From positions 1-64,000 of the forward strand of contig CBDFGS010000012.1 of assembly GCA_965247255.1 (NCBI GenBank): a stretch of 64,000 bases of DNA, written 5' to 3'. A program made the position numbers and the translations under genes. This DNA is from CBDFGS01 sp965247255 (GTDB lineage Bacteria > Chloroflexota > Dehalococcoidia > Lucifugimonadales > CAUZJF01). The notes beneath the pieces are model-generated. The model did no database searches. It was not told the origin of the DNA and saw only the letters and a program-made list of their open reading frames with translations. Position 1 is the stretch's first letter; each line of letters opens with the position of its first letter. Shown here piece by piece: positions 26,712 to 35,722 of this stretch.

Positions 26712-27890
26712 TCATCTCTCCTCCTCGGTTGCCGCAAAGGCAAGGTCGGCGAGTCCGCCCGGAGGCACCCAGAGGTCCCCTCCGTCTGGATGTTGGGCGT
26801 GGGAACTGTTGCTCAGCATAACGACGAATGTGGCTTCGCCAGGATACCATCGGATCATCGCCCCGGCTCCCGGACCCCTGGTGCCGAAGGTAACGAATTC
26901 TCGTCGTTGGTTGGGGAACGCCACGCCCCAGGCGTATCCGAGCGACCCTCCAACGGGGCTTGCTTCTTTGAGCTCGACGTAAGGGGAGAACATAGCAGCG
27001 ATCGAGTCTTTGCCGATCAGCGTCCCGAGCCTCAACTCCTGCCCAAATCGGTACATGTCCTCGACAGTCGTGCATAGCAGCCCGGTACCATGTCGTCCTG
27101 TAGTCAACGGGGCGTACGCCCACTCCTCCGCCGGAGTCTCAGAATCCTTGGTCTCATACCCAATCGCGCGGGGCTCAGAGCGGGTACCAGTATCGCAAAA
27201 CCGCGTATTGGACATTCCAAGGGGCTTGAAGAGATGTTCATGCAAGTAGTCTTCGAGGTCTTGCCCGGACGTCTCCCGTATCAGAAGACGGAGAAGCAAT
27301 TGGTCCGCCGCGGTGAAGTGGAGTCTGTCGCCCGGGGTGAACTCCAGGGGCTCGTCTTTGAAAAGATCGACCAACTCCTCTATTGGTTTCGGGAAGGCCT
27401 CTTTGAAGCCCGCCTCATCTTCATGCATCCCTTCGACGCCACCGAGCGGGGCATAGATGTCGGGGATTCCCGAGCTGTGAGTCAGGAGGTCGTGAGCGGT
27501 TACCCGTTGGTCGATTCCGTAGTCGGCCAGATAGGTCTCGATCGGCTCATTGACATCCAGCAGCCCCTTTTCCTCTAGTTGCAACACGGCCACGGCAACA
27601 AACGGCACTGAGAACCACCAACCCACCGCGAAGGCCGTCTGAGGGGTGTTGGCAACACCTTTCTGGCGGTCTGCCATCCCGTAGCCCTTACTGAACACCA
27701 CATCCTCGCCACGGGATACCAACACAGCGCCGCTAAACCCCCCAGCAGTCCCGTTGACGACACTGTCCATCAGCGGTCCGATTTTCTCGTCCGCAAGGGG
27801 AATCGGAGTCGGTACCGCGGGAGTGTCGGGCTTACCGCACCCAAAAAGCAGCAAGGCCGCGGCGAGCGTGATTATGGTCTTGGGCTTCAC
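26712..27890 (-). CDS. Lipoprotein with serine beta-lactamase/transpeptidase-like fold, catalytic motifs lost
   Basis: The N-terminus is a lipoprotein signal with lipobox L15-F16-G17-C18. The body matches the beta-lactamase class C/PBP-like family: 'SGAVLVSRGEDVVFSKGYGMAD' near 53, 'LQLEEKGLLDVNEPI', the very typical 'LLTHSSGIP' and 'YLHEHLFKPLGMSNTRF'. However the S-x-x-K region reads 'FAVGWWFSVPF' (87-97) with no Ser-x-x-Lys. The Y-x-N region reads 'HFTAADQ', and the late H/K-x-G region reads 'FGTRGPGAG'. All three catalytic motifs are missing, so it is probably a binding or scaffold protein rather than a hydrolase. It is the last gene of the hopanoid operon, 82 bases after hpnE. Confidence 0.8.
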   Translation of the reverse strand: MKPKTIITLAAALLLFGCGKPDTPAVPTPIPLADEKIGPLMDSVVNGTAGGFSGAVLVSRGEDVVFSKGYGMADRQKGVANTPQTAFAVGWWFSVPFVAVAVLQLEEKGLLDVNEPIETYLADYGIDQRVTAHDLLTHSSGIPDIYAPLGGVEGMHEDEAGFKEAFPKPIEELVDLFKDEPLEFTPGDRLHFTAADQLLLRLLIRETSGQDLEDYLHEHLFKPLGMSNTRFCDTGTRSEPRAIGYETKDSETPAEEWAYAPLTTGRHGTGLLCTTVEDMYRFGQELRLGTLIGKDSIAAMFSPYVELKEASPVGGSLGYAWGVAFPNQRREFVTFGTRGPGAGAMIRWYPGEATFVVMLSNSSHAQHPDGGDLWVPPGGLADLAFAATEEER

Positions 27891-27971
27891 ATGCTGCTCT
27901 CTCGTCTACTGTTTTGGACCACGATGCGCCGAGTCTATTCAGTGGCGTGCCACAACTGCAGCGCGAGGGCC

Positions 27972-29354
27972 TCAGGCCCTTATGGGATTGGCCTCAGCTA
28001 CCGCATCGGCGGCGAACGCGCCGCTCCGGACTGCGCCCTCCATGGTAGAAGGCCATCCGGTCTGCGTCCACTCGCCGGCGAGGAAGAGATTGGAGATGGG
28101 CGTCCTCTGCGGCAGCCGGTGCTCCGCCGCGCCGGGCGCCGACCTGAAAGTCGCCTGTGGCTCCTTTACGACGAGGAACCGCTCGACGTGAGCGTCGCGT
28201 GCGCGAGGGAACAGTTTCGCCATCTCGTGTGTGAAAAGCTCCCGCAGCTCGTCCTTTGGCGTGTCGATCAGGTCCCAGGCGCCGCTGAGTGAGATACAGA
28301 TGTACTGGCCCGTGCCGCCGAGGTCCTGGATAGCGCTCTTGTTAAACACCCATTGAACCGGACTCTCCACGAAGGCGACGAATTCGCCCTCCATGACCGG
28401 CCTGTCATACCAGATGTGTATCCCCACGATGGGAGACGTGCTCAAGTCTGCGGCGGACGCGAAAAAGGGGCTACCCGAAACGTCGTCCGGCAAAATGCTC
28501 GAGAGCACCTTGAAGGGCAGCGCACTCAGGTAGGCGTCCGCCTGAAGGGTCTCCCCTCCGGAAATCTCGACTCCACGGACGAGCCCGTCGTCCATCTTGA
28601 TCGCCGTCACGGAGCGGCCCATAACCACGTTTGCAGACCTCCCCTGGAGAAAACGACGGGCGTGCTCTCCGTTCAGCGTGGATAGGCCGACCTTAGGGAA
28701 GCCAATCGCCGCGTCAGCGGGCGTTTTCAGCAGCGCCTCTTGGAATACCATCAGCGCCATGTCGGCGCTTACGTCTCGCACGTCGTCGTTGAGCGCAGGG
28801 CGGATGACGAGGTTCCACAGGTTCTCGATGGTCCTCTCCGTCTGGTGATGCGCCTTTAGCCATGCATAGGCGGTCTGGCGGTCGAGAGAGGCCGAATGCT
28901 TCCGCCGGTTCGTCAGCCGTACCCGCAGCATTCCGTAAGCGGCCATCAGCTTGTCCACGATGCCGAGGTGAGGGTAGAGGAGGAAAGACGGAAGTAGGTG
29001 AAGCCTTCGTAGGCGGGGCATGCTGGATAGGACGCCGCGTTTGCCGTCGATCACCACCTCCATGCGGAGCCCGTTTGGGAGGTATGTCTTGTCGAGTGCC
29101 CCGATGGCTTCGAGGAAGTCGATATAGTACGAACAGCACCCAAGGAAAACGTGCTGGCCGTTGTCTACCTCGACACCCTCTTGAGGGTCTGTGAACGAAA
29201 ACGCCCTTCCGCCGAGGAAGGGGCGCTTCTCCACCAACGTAACGTCGAAGCCGCGTTCGACGAGGCAGCGGGCCGCCGAAAGGCCCGCCAGGCCACCACC
29301 TAAGACGACTACCCTTTTAGCCGTTGAGTCGCTGGGATCAGGCTGGTCGCCCAT
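27972..29354 (-). CDS. hpnE: Hydroxysqualene dehydroxylase HpnE
   Basis: A flavin amine-oxidase-fold protein of 460 residues. The FAD-binding N-terminus is 'VVVLGGGLAGLSAARCL' with the following acidic 'LVEKRPFLGGRAFSF', as in HpnE/phytoene desaturase relatives. The C-terminal FAD motif is 'LFLAGEWTQTGWPSTMEGAVRSG'. HpnE reduces hydroxysqualene to squalene, the last of the three HpnCDE steps from farnesyl diphosphate. Its start overlaps the end of hpnD by 46 bases. Assignment rests on family features plus position directly after hpnC and hpnD. Confidence 0.93.
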   Translation of the reverse strand: MGDQPDPSDSTAKRVVVLGGGLAGLSAARCLVERGFDVTLVEKRPFLGGRAFSFTDPQEGVEVDNGQHVFLGCCSYYIDFLEAIGALDKTYLPNGLRMEVVIDGKRGVLSSMPRLRRLHLLPSFLLYPHLGIVDKLMAAYGMLRVRLTNRRKHSASLDRQTAYAWLKAHHQTERTIENLWNLVIRPALNDDVRDVSADMALMVFQEALLKTPADAAIGFPKVGLSTLNGEHARRFLQGRSANVVMGRSVTAIKMDDGLVRGVEISGGETLQADAYLSALPFKVLSSILPDDVSGSPFFASAADLSTSPIVGIHIWYDRPVMEGEFVAFVESPVQWVFNKSAIQDLGGTGQYICISLSGAWDLIDTPKDELRELFTHEMAKLFPRARDAHVERFLVVKEPQATFRSAPGAAEHRLPQRTPISNLFLAGEWTQTGWPSTMEGAVRSGAFAADAVAEANPIRA

Positions 29355-30193
29355 AGTCTGGCCATCAACAGTAGTTTCTGAGTTGTACTGAGTCCGATTC
29401 GACGCTCGAATACGTCGAAGCCCGATGATTCGATGCGGCCAAGAATCCTACTATAGACCGCCAACAAGACCGCGGGGCATGCCCTGGACTGGAGATGCAA
29501 AAGGGGCATCAGGTGACGCCCGCTGTCGAAGTATTTCCTCGCCCGCGCGACCTGAAACGCCATGAGGTTGCGGAACGCGTCGTTAACCACGCCCGCGCGA
29601 AGCTCCTCCTCCGAGTACCCAAACGAGGCGAGCTCGTCCTGCGGGATATAGACTCGGCCTAGCTCAATGTCTTCCCGTATGTCACGCAAGATGTTGGTAA
29701 GCTGCATCGCCAGCCCGAGGTCCACAGCGTATTTCCTTGCGTCAGGCTCTGAGTAGCCGAATACCTCGATGCTGATCAGGCCCACCGTCGACGCCACCTT
29801 GTAGCAGTACTCCTTGAGCTCGTCGAAGTTCGCATACCGTGAGCGTGTGAGGTCCATCTCAACGCCTTCGATGACGTCTTCGAGGTAGCTGAGCGGGATG
29901 TCGAACGCAGTAGTGGCATGCCGCAAGGCAGTGAACACAGGGTCTGCGGTGGCCCCGTCATCGCCTTGAGCCAGCGCCTGCCTCACCCTGTCGAACTCTT
30001 GCCTCTTCTCGTCTGAGCTCGCGGTACCATCCGCGATGTCGTCGCACAGGCGGCAGAACGCATAGGTCGCATAGATGGCGCGGCGACGGGCCGCCGGAAG
30101 CGTTCTGAACGCATAGTAGAAGTTAGCGGCCTTCGACCTGGTTATGCGCCGGCAGTGGTCGTAGGCGCTGCGCACCTCCGCTTCAGTCGGCAA
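29309..30193 (-). CDS. hpnD: Presqualene diphosphate synthase HpnD
   Basis: Trans-isoprenyl diphosphate synthase of the squalene/phytoene synthase family, 294 residues. The first Asp-rich motif is 'CRLCDDIAD' (about 49-57) and the second is 'LTNILRDIREDIELGR' (about 165-180); 'YIPQDEL' follows, as is typical. HpnD condenses two farnesyl diphosphates to presqualene diphosphate. It overlaps hpnC by 11 bases and hpnE by 46 bases, so the three are translationally linked. Confidence 0.93.
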   Translation of the reverse strand: MPTEAEVRSAYDHCRRITRSKAANFYYAFRTLPAARRRAIYATYAFCRLCDDIADGTASSDEKRQEFDRVRQALAQGDDGATADPVFTALRHATTAFDIPLSYLEDVIEGVEMDLTRSRYANFDELKEYCYKVASTVGLISIEVFGYSEPDARKYAVDLGLAMQLTNILRDIREDIELGRVYIPQDELASFGYSEEELRAGVVNDAFRNLMAFQVARARKYFDSGRHLMPLLHLQSRACPAVLLAVYSRILGRIESSGFDVFERRIGLSTTQKLLLMARLWATSLIPATQRLKG

Positions 30194-31151
30194 TGGCCTC
30201 CCCCGCTAATCGCATGTTGAGCCCGAGCCTGAGCGAAGTAGTCAACATCAGTGCAAACTTGGACGCCTTTGTGAGCTTGGGCCTGCTCGTGAGCACGTCG
30301 TACCGCTGCGCCTCGATGGCGTCCAACACCCTCAAGCCTCCGAGGCTGTACAGCGCCACGTCAAGCTTGAGCCGCCCCTCGAGGGTGTCGATTAGCGGGA
30401 TGCCAAGGTGGAAAAGCTCCCGCGCGCGCGCCACCTCGAACTCCATCAGGCGGCGGAAGCCGTCCGAGACCTCGCGCCGCGAGAGCTGGTCTTCGGAGTA
30501 GCCGAACCTCTCCATGTCCTCTTGCGGAATGTAGATACGCCCCTTGCTGTAGTCCCTTGCGACGTCCTGCCAGAAGTTAGCCAATTGGAGTGCAGTACAG
30601 GTGTAGTCGGACAGCGCCTGGCGCGTTGAGTCGCGATGGCCGAAGAGGTAGAGGACCAGATGGCCGACAGGGTTTGCCGAACGCCGGCAGTAGTAGTCCA
30701 GGTCGTCGAATGTTGGATACCTCGTCGTGGTCTGATCGTTCCGGTTCGCCTCCACCAGCCTCAGGAACGGCTCGGGCGGTATGTCGAAGGCGCGGATGGT
30801 CTGTTGCAGCGCCACCATGTAGGGGTGGGAAGGCTTGCCGTCGTAGCAGCGCTTCAGGTCCTGCTCCCAGGCATCCAGGGCCGCCAACCGGTCTCCGTGG
30901 AGCTTGTCGCTGCGGTGCTTGTCGCTGCGGTGCTTGTCGCCGTGGTGCTTGTCGCCGTGGTGCTCGTCGCCAAGGTCGTCGACGGAGCGACAGAAGGCGT
31001 AGACGGCGTAGATGTGGTCGCGCTTTGCGCGGGGCATGAGCCACGAGCCGACCGTGAAGTTCTCGTAGTGAGACCTGGCCAGCTCGGCGCAGCGGGCGTA
31101 GCCCTCCGCGGGGGAGTAACCTGCGGCAGCGCCGGAGAGAAGGAGCTCCAT
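30183..31151 (-). CDS. hpnC: Hydroxysqualene synthase HpnC with a repeat insertion
   Basis: Squalene/phytoene synthase-family protein of 322 residues that converts presqualene diphosphate to hydroxysqualene. The first Asp-rich motif 'CRSVDDLGDE' (about 53-62) and the second 'LANFWQDVARDYSKGR' with 'YIPQEDM' are intact. Directly after the first motif there is an insertion of five pentapeptides of the form H-[HR]-[GS]-D-K, encoded by a 15-bp tandem repeat (30902-30976). Ordinary HpnC proteins have a short 'GD.A.GDR' turn there. The insertion keeps frame and lies at the active-site rim. Confidence 0.92.
   Translation of the reverse strand: MELLLSGAAAGYSPAEGYARCAELARSHYENFTVGSWLMPRAKRDHIYAVYAFCRSVDDLGDEHHGDKHHGDKHRSDKHRSDKLHGDRLAALDAWEQDLKRCYDGKPSHPYMVALQQTIRAFDIPPEPFLRLVEANRNDQTTTRYPTFDDLDYYCRRSANPVGHLVLYLFGHRDSTRQALSDYTCTALQLANFWQDVARDYSKGRIYIPQEDMERFGYSEDQLSRREVSDGFRRLMEFEVARARELFHLGIPLIDTLEGRLKLDVALYSLGGLRVLDAIEAQRYDVLTSRPKLTKASKFALMLTTSLRLGLNMRLAGEAIAD
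30902..30976. repeat. 15-bp tandem repeat, five copies, inside hpnC
   Basis: Units on the plus strand: gcttgtcgctgcggt twice, gcttgtcgccgtggt twice, then a diverged gctcgtcgccaaggt. The period of 15 keeps the hpnC frame and yields His/Asp/Lys-rich pentapeptides. Near-identity of adjacent copies points to recent slippage expansion. Confidence 0.95.
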
Positions 31152-31157
31152 CGATCG

Positions 31158-31631
31158 TCAGACCCCTAGGATCTGCACTACGATCTCCCGATGCTCCTTC
31201 CTATCGTCGTCGTCTAACTCAACCATGAATATTCGTTGAAACTGCCCCAGCGTCAATCCACCGTCGACAACGGGGATGGTCTCGCTGCTGCCGAGGATCA
31301 GGTGCTGGCAGTGGGAGTGGCCGTTGGGGCACTCGTCTTCGTGCATATTCACGGTGCGTATGCTGAAGTCGTTGTGACCGTAACGAGAGTTGCGGGGGGA
31401 GAGCCGGTCCAGGAGGCTCGCCATGTCGTTGATCAACAGTGGCTCATTCTCCTGAATGGTTATGGCGGCGGTTGTGTGCTTAGAAAACACAACTGCAAAG
31501 CCATTACGTATCTGGGACTCGTAGACGAAATCACCCACGCGGTCGGTGATATCAACGAACTCCGGCATCCTGGAGGTCGTCTGGCGCAGCGTGTACGTGC
31601 TGCATTTCAAGGTAGCCTCGCCTACTCTCAT
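31158..31631 (-). CDS. yjbQ: YjbQ/UPF0047 family protein
   Basis: 157 residues of the YjbQ (UPF0047, secondary thiamine-phosphate synthase) family. Hallmarks are 'GFAVVFSKHTTAAITIQENEP' near 43-63, 'YGHNDFSIRTVNMHEDECPNGHSH' near 85-105 and 'LTLGQFQRIFMVELD' near 125. The conserved His and Glu residues form a metal-like pocket. E. coli YjbQ shows weak thiamine phosphate synthase activity, but the true role of the family is unsettled. It is embedded in the hopanoid operon, 7 bases before hpnC and 89 after shc. Confidence 0.9.
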   Translation of the reverse strand: MRVGEATLKCSTYTLRQTTSRMPEFVDITDRVGDFVYESQIRNGFAVVFSKHTTAAITIQENEPLLINDMASLLDRLSPRNSRYGHNDFSIRTVNMHEDECPNGHSHCQHLILGSSETIPVVDGGLTLGQFQRIFMVELDDDDRKEHREIVVQILGV

Positions 31632-31719
31632 AGACCATCCCCTCTACAATTATCGGTACGACTTTTATCCACAGCCCGCCGAGTCCGGCGTAGATTATAG
31701 CGTGTTCGGGCTCTAACGC

Positions 31720-33780
31720 CTAATCCGCGAGTGCGCCGGACATCTGATTATAGCTACTTTTGCCAAGGTGTCGAGACCCCTCGTCGTCGCCGCCCCAATA
31801 TGCCCTATATCGCCCCAGGGCCATCAGCGGCCAATAATTCCGGTACATGTGGTACTTGATCATGAAGCCGGCGGGAAGCTCGGCCCCCTGGTGGTCCGGG
31901 TCGTCTGTAGCAGGGTATCGCTCTAGGCGCCGCCCCACACCGTAGCCCGGAAACCCTGTGCCCGTGAAGTGCTGCTCGTCCCAGGAGCCGTTGCCCTCCT
32001 GCGTCTCTATCAGGTGCCGGACGCCATGTTGAGCCGCCGGACTGCGCCCCTCCCCAGCGGCGAGCAGACTCAGCAGCGCCCATGAAGTCTGAGAAGGCGT
32101 GCTTGGCCCACGCCCGCGATAGGCCGGGTCGACGTAGGAGGCGCAGCTTTCTCCCCAGCCGCCGTCGCCATTCTGTTGATCCACGACCCAGCGTGCTGCG
32201 CGCCTCGTAGGCCCTGAAGCCATGTCTACCTTGACCGAGTTCAAGGCCGGCAACACGGCGCCCGTCCCGTACACATAGTTGACACCCCACCGCCCGAACC
32301 ACGGTCCGTCGTACTCTTGCTCGGAGAGCACGTAGTCGACGGCCTTTGCCACGGCGAAGTGGTCTCTCTCGTACCCTAACCGACCCAGCATCTCCAGAAC
32401 GTGCCCGGTGACATCGACGCTAGGGGGGTCGATAGTCTCGCCAAAGTCCGCAAACGGGATCCGGGCGATCATGGTCCTGGTGTTGTCCTTATCGAACGCG
32501 CCCCATCCGCCGTTGGCACACTGCATTCCGATGATCCATGCAACGGCCCGCCGGATCGCTTCCTCTTTGGCATGCGAAGGTAAGTCCGCGCGTTGGAGGG
32601 CCATCACGATTACCGCAGTGTCGTCCAAGTCGGGGTACCCAGCGTTGTGGAACTCGAATGCCCAGCCTCCAGCCGGTACCCCCTTCGCTTTAACCTGCCA
32701 GTCTCCGCCTGACAGGATTTGCTGGTCCATCAGCCATTCGCCGCCACGAACCAGGCCGGGGTGAGCCGGGCTCAGCTGAGAATCGAGCAACGCGTTCATA
32801 GCCAGGGCGGTGTCCCATAGCGGCGACACACACGCCTGAACGCGAATGGTGTCCGCGTCCTCGATAGTGAAGTTTTCGAAGCCGGCCAGGCCTTTTGTGA
32901 TTACAGGGTGGTCCGAAGGGTAACCAAGGCAAGACAGGCCGATGAGCGAGTAGACCCACGGAGGTTGAATCCCACCCCAGCTTCCGTCGGACTCCTGGTG
33001 GTCCAGAATCCAACGCTCCGCGCGGCGGATCGCCTGAACCCTGGTAGGCTTCCAGGGTAGCTTGTCCAGGTGTCGTAGGACGGTGTCTCCGGCATAGAAG
33101 AAGGTCTCCCAACCTACGAGGCGTTTAGGCCGCGCGATGGAGTAGTCGGTCTGGGACCGTGGCTGAGGGTAGAGCTCGTCGATTTGAGCCCATTCCGGCG
33201 CGGGCCTTATCGGCTTGCGGTCGAGCACGATGAGCAGAGGAACTATTGTCGAGCGGGCCCAACTCGCGAATTCATACACGTTAACCGGGGCCCATTTGGG
33301 AAGAAGCATTAGCTCGGGTGGCATGACTGGCACGCCTCGCCAGTCCCACTGTCCAAAAAGGGCGAGCCAAATCTTGGTGAACACGCGCGTATTTGGGACG
33401 CCGCCCTTGGACAGGATGAACTCTCGCGCTCTCTCCATGAACGGCTCGTCGGGCGAGTATCCGGCGAACTTGAGCGCGAAATAGCACTCTGTCGTGGTGC
33501 TCAAGTCGCCTGGGGCATCGTAAAATTGTCCCCACGTACCGTCGCTACGCTGCCTATCGATTATGTGCCGGGACAGCTTCTTCCATTGGCCACGGTCGGC
33601 GACGCCGAGGAACTGCGTCAGAAGCAGATATTCCGCCTCCATCGTTGCGTTCGACTCGAGCTCACCCCACCAGTAGCCGTCCGGGTGCTGGATCTCCAGG
33701 AGGTGATCCTGCGCCGTGCGGATGGCGTTGTCCAGCTCGGGCCCATCACCGTTACGCCGTATGTCTAATAGGTCGACCAT
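31720..33780 (-). CDS. shc: Squalene-hopene cyclase
   Basis: 686 residues, close to the family length. It cyclises squalene to hopene/diplopterol at the membrane surface. The catalytic DxDDTA motif is 'DLDDTA' (about 390), and several QW motifs are visible ('QSDGTWGQF', 'QESDGSWGG', 'QCANGGWGAFD', 'QNGDGGWGE', 'QEGNGSWDE'). The monotopic membrane patch is likely in the middle loop. There are 12 bases to hpnG upstream and 89 to yjbQ downstream, all on the minus strand. Confidence 0.97.
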   Translation of the reverse strand: MVDLLDIRRNGDGPELDNAIRTAQDHLLEIQHPDGYWWGELESNATMEAEYLLLTQFLGVADRGQWKKLSRHIIDRQRSDGTWGQFYDAPGDLSTTTECYFALKFAGYSPDEPFMERAREFILSKGGVPNTRVFTKIWLALFGQWDWRGVPVMPPELMLLPKWAPVNVYEFASWARSTIVPLLIVLDRKPIRPAPEWAQIDELYPQPRSQTDYSIARPKRLVGWETFFYAGDTVLRHLDKLPWKPTRVQAIRRAERWILDHQESDGSWGGIQPPWVYSLIGLSCLGYPSDHPVITKGLAGFENFTIEDADTIRVQACVSPLWDTALAMNALLDSQLSPAHPGLVRGGEWLMDQQILSGGDWQVKAKGVPAGGWAFEFHNAGYPDLDDTAVIVMALQRADLPSHAKEEAIRRAVAWIIGMQCANGGWGAFDKDNTRTMIARIPFADFGETIDPPSVDVTGHVLEMLGRLGYERDHFAVAKAVDYVLSEQEYDGPWFGRWGVNYVYGTGAVLPALNSVKVDMASGPTRRAARWVVDQQNGDGGWGESCASYVDPAYRGRGPSTPSQTSWALLSLLAAGEGRSPAAQHGVRHLIETQEGNGSWDEQHFTGTGFPGYGVGRRLERYPATDDPDHQGAELPAGFMIKYHMYRNYWPLMALGRYRAYWGGDDEGSRHLGKSSYNQMSGALAD

Positions 33781-33791
33781 CGAAACCTAGT

Positions 33792-34547
33792 TCACATGGT
33801 AGCCGATTTTTTCGCCGCGACCGCCCCAAACGCGTCCAGAGCTACGGCCAGCGCGGCGCCTGCGGCCCTCGTCTGGGCCGCTAATCGCAGCGCATCGGGG
33901 ACTTCGAGGGGACGGGCCATGATCGCCGAGACGCTCCGCCAAAGGGACTCCGACCCGTCGGCAGCCAGGGCAGACTCCGTGAAGGCGGGCAGGGACTGCT
34001 CAACGGGGTCGAGTACCGACTTTACTACCATAGCTGGGACACCGTATTGCGATGCGGTGTTGCACACCCAATAGCCTTCCATGTCCAAGACTGCCACTGG
34101 AAACAGCTCGCCCAAACGGCGCTTAGCGGCGCTGCTGCGGACGAGAGCGGGCGCTGTGAGGCACTGCCCGGTGGCGAAGCCTCGTCCGGCGCCCTCTACA
34201 GGCGGCGTGTCGAGAGCCAGGGAATGTGCGGATTCTACCGACCACTCGTTTGGCGGGCCCTCAGCGCACCAGATGCGGTCGCAAACGTAGACGTCGCCGG
34301 TACTCTGGCCGGGCTTCGCCCCGCCGGCGAATCCGACGGAAATGAGCGCGTCCAGGTCAAATCGCTGCAGCAACGCCCTTGAGGCTTCCTCGGCCCTGAC
34401 ACGCCCTACGCCGGACAGGGCGACGACAATGTCGCGCTCTTTCGATCGATAGCAACGGACGCCGAAGCTCTCGTCGCGGGCGCTGAAGCCGCCCATCTCT
34501 AGGTAGTGCGACACCTCCCGTTTGAGGGCCGCGAGCACACCGATCAC
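33792..34547 (-). CDS. hpnG: Adenosylhopane nucleosidase-type phosphorylase HpnG
   Basis: 251 residues of the purine nucleoside phosphorylase/MTA-SAH nucleosidase fold: 'GVLAALKREVSHY' at the start (Glu-type residue), 'VALSGVGRVRAEEASRALL' near 45, 'ISVGFAGGAKPGQSTGDVYV' near 75, and the hallmark 'LDMEGYWVCNTA' near 152 where Met-Glu bind ribose. HpnG releases adenine from adenosylhopane to give ribosylhopane (or its phosphate). Its position next to hpnH and shc supports that over a general nucleosidase. GTG start. Confidence 0.88.
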   Translation of the reverse strand: MIGVLAALKREVSHYLEMGGFSARDESFGVRCYRSKERDIVVALSGVGRVRAEEASRALLQRFDLDALISVGFAGGAKPGQSTGDVYVCDRIWCAEGPPNEWSVESAHSLALDTPPVEGAGRGFATGQCLTAPALVRSSAAKRRLGELFPVAVLDMEGYWVCNTASQYGVPAMVVKSVLDPVEQSLPAFTESALAADGSESLWRSVSAIMARPLEVPDALRLAAQTRAAGAALAVALDAFGAVAAKKSATM

Positions 34548-34622
34548 GAGACAATCTCCCTAAGCTCGATACTGGCGCAGATGTGGCCGCGCCTCTATTT
34601 CCGGTGCCGGCCTTCGTTTGAG

Positions 34623-35648
34623 CTAGCTGGCGCCGACACCGCTGTTCTGAACGGCTCCCTCCCTGGCCAGGCGCAGCATGTCGCTAGGACTGCGCAACGC
34701 CTGGAGGATGGATGCGGACTCGAAGCCGCAGTGCATCATGCAGTTGGCACACCTGTCGTCCTTACCCACCCCATACCGTTCCCATATCGCGTCTTCGTAG
34801 AGGTCTGTCACACGGTCCGTGTGCCTATCGCCAAGCAGGTAGCAAGGCTCCCTCCAACCCAGGACCGTATAGGTCGGGTTGGACCAGGCGGTGCACTGAT
34901 AATCTCGGTCTCCCCTGAGGAAGTCCAGATAGAGGGGATTGTTGTAAAAGCGAAGGTTGCGCTTAGGGTCGAGGATATTCTTGAAGATCCGCCGGGCATT
35001 GCGGCGGGACACGAAGAGGTCCTGGTTAGGCACGGATTCGAACTTGTAGCCGGGCGAGACCATGGCGCCTTCGATACCCATCTCAGTCAGCATATTGAAC
35101 ATCTCGAGGAGGTCGTCCTCGTCACATCCGTTGTATACCGTGGTGTTGGTGGTGACCCGGTAGCCCTTCTCCAGAGCGGCCTCGATCCCCTTCACCGCGA
35201 TCTTAAAGACGCCCTTACGGTATACAGACTTGTCGTGCGCTTCCTCCATTCCGTCCAGGTGCACCACGAAACAGAAGTACTTTGAGGGTGGGATCCTATC
35301 CATAACCCTCTCCATCAGAAGTGCGTTGGTGCACATGTATACGAACCTTTTCCGGTCCGTGATGCCGTTCGCTATGTCGTGGATCTGCGGATGAAGCGTC
35401 GGCTCCCCGCCAGCGATCGACACGATTGGGGCGCCGGACTCCTCCACGGCCGCCAGGCTCTGCGCCACCGTTAACATTCGGTCGAGCACAGGCTCGTACT
35501 CACGGATACGGCCGCAGCCCTCACAGGCGAGGTTGCATTTCTCCAGGGGCTCCAGCATGGTGACAAGCGGGAACCTTTTTCGCCGGGAGAGCTTGCTCCG
35601 GGCGATGTACCATCCCAGCCTGACCGCCATCTCAAGTGGTCTTGCCAT
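34623..35648 (-). CDS. hpnH: Adenosyl-hopene transferase HpnH (radical SAM)
   Basis: 341 residues. The radical-SAM cluster ligands are Cys38, Cys42 and Cys45 (CNLACEGC). The downstream 'SIAGGEPTLHP' is the SAM-binding GGE motif. A C-terminal Cys-rich segment 'CANCMMHCGFE' near 310 matches HpnH family members. It joins a 5'-deoxyadenosyl group to diploptene, the first step to C35 extended hopanoids. It lies 76 bases before hpnG and 75 after the prenyl synthase. Confidence 0.95.
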   Translation of the reverse strand: MARPLEMAVRLGWYIARSKLSRRKRFPLVTMLEPLEKCNLACEGCGRIREYEPVLDRMLTVAQSLAAVEESGAPIVSIAGGEPTLHPQIHDIANGITDRKRFVYMCTNALLMERVMDRIPPSKYFCFVVHLDGMEEAHDKSVYRKGVFKIAVKGIEAALEKGYRVTTNTTVYNGCDEDDLLEMFNMLTEMGIEGAMVSPGYKFESVPNQDLFVSRRNARRIFKNILDPKRNLRFYNNPLYLDFLRGDRDYQCTAWSNPTYTVLGWREPCYLLGDRHTDRVTDLYEDAIWERYGVGKDDRCANCMMHCGFESASILQALRSPSDMLRLAREGAVQNSGVGAS

Positions 35649-35722
35649 TTGGTCGAGCTACCCGTCCTTTCCCTTTTGTATCGTTGCTGTCCGACGTCGG
35701 CGCCGATGCGCTAGCGCGGACT

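Noticed and set aside
30902..30976. Tandem repeat considered as a CRISPR array
   Set aside because: The units are contiguous 15-mers without spacers, in frame within hpnC.
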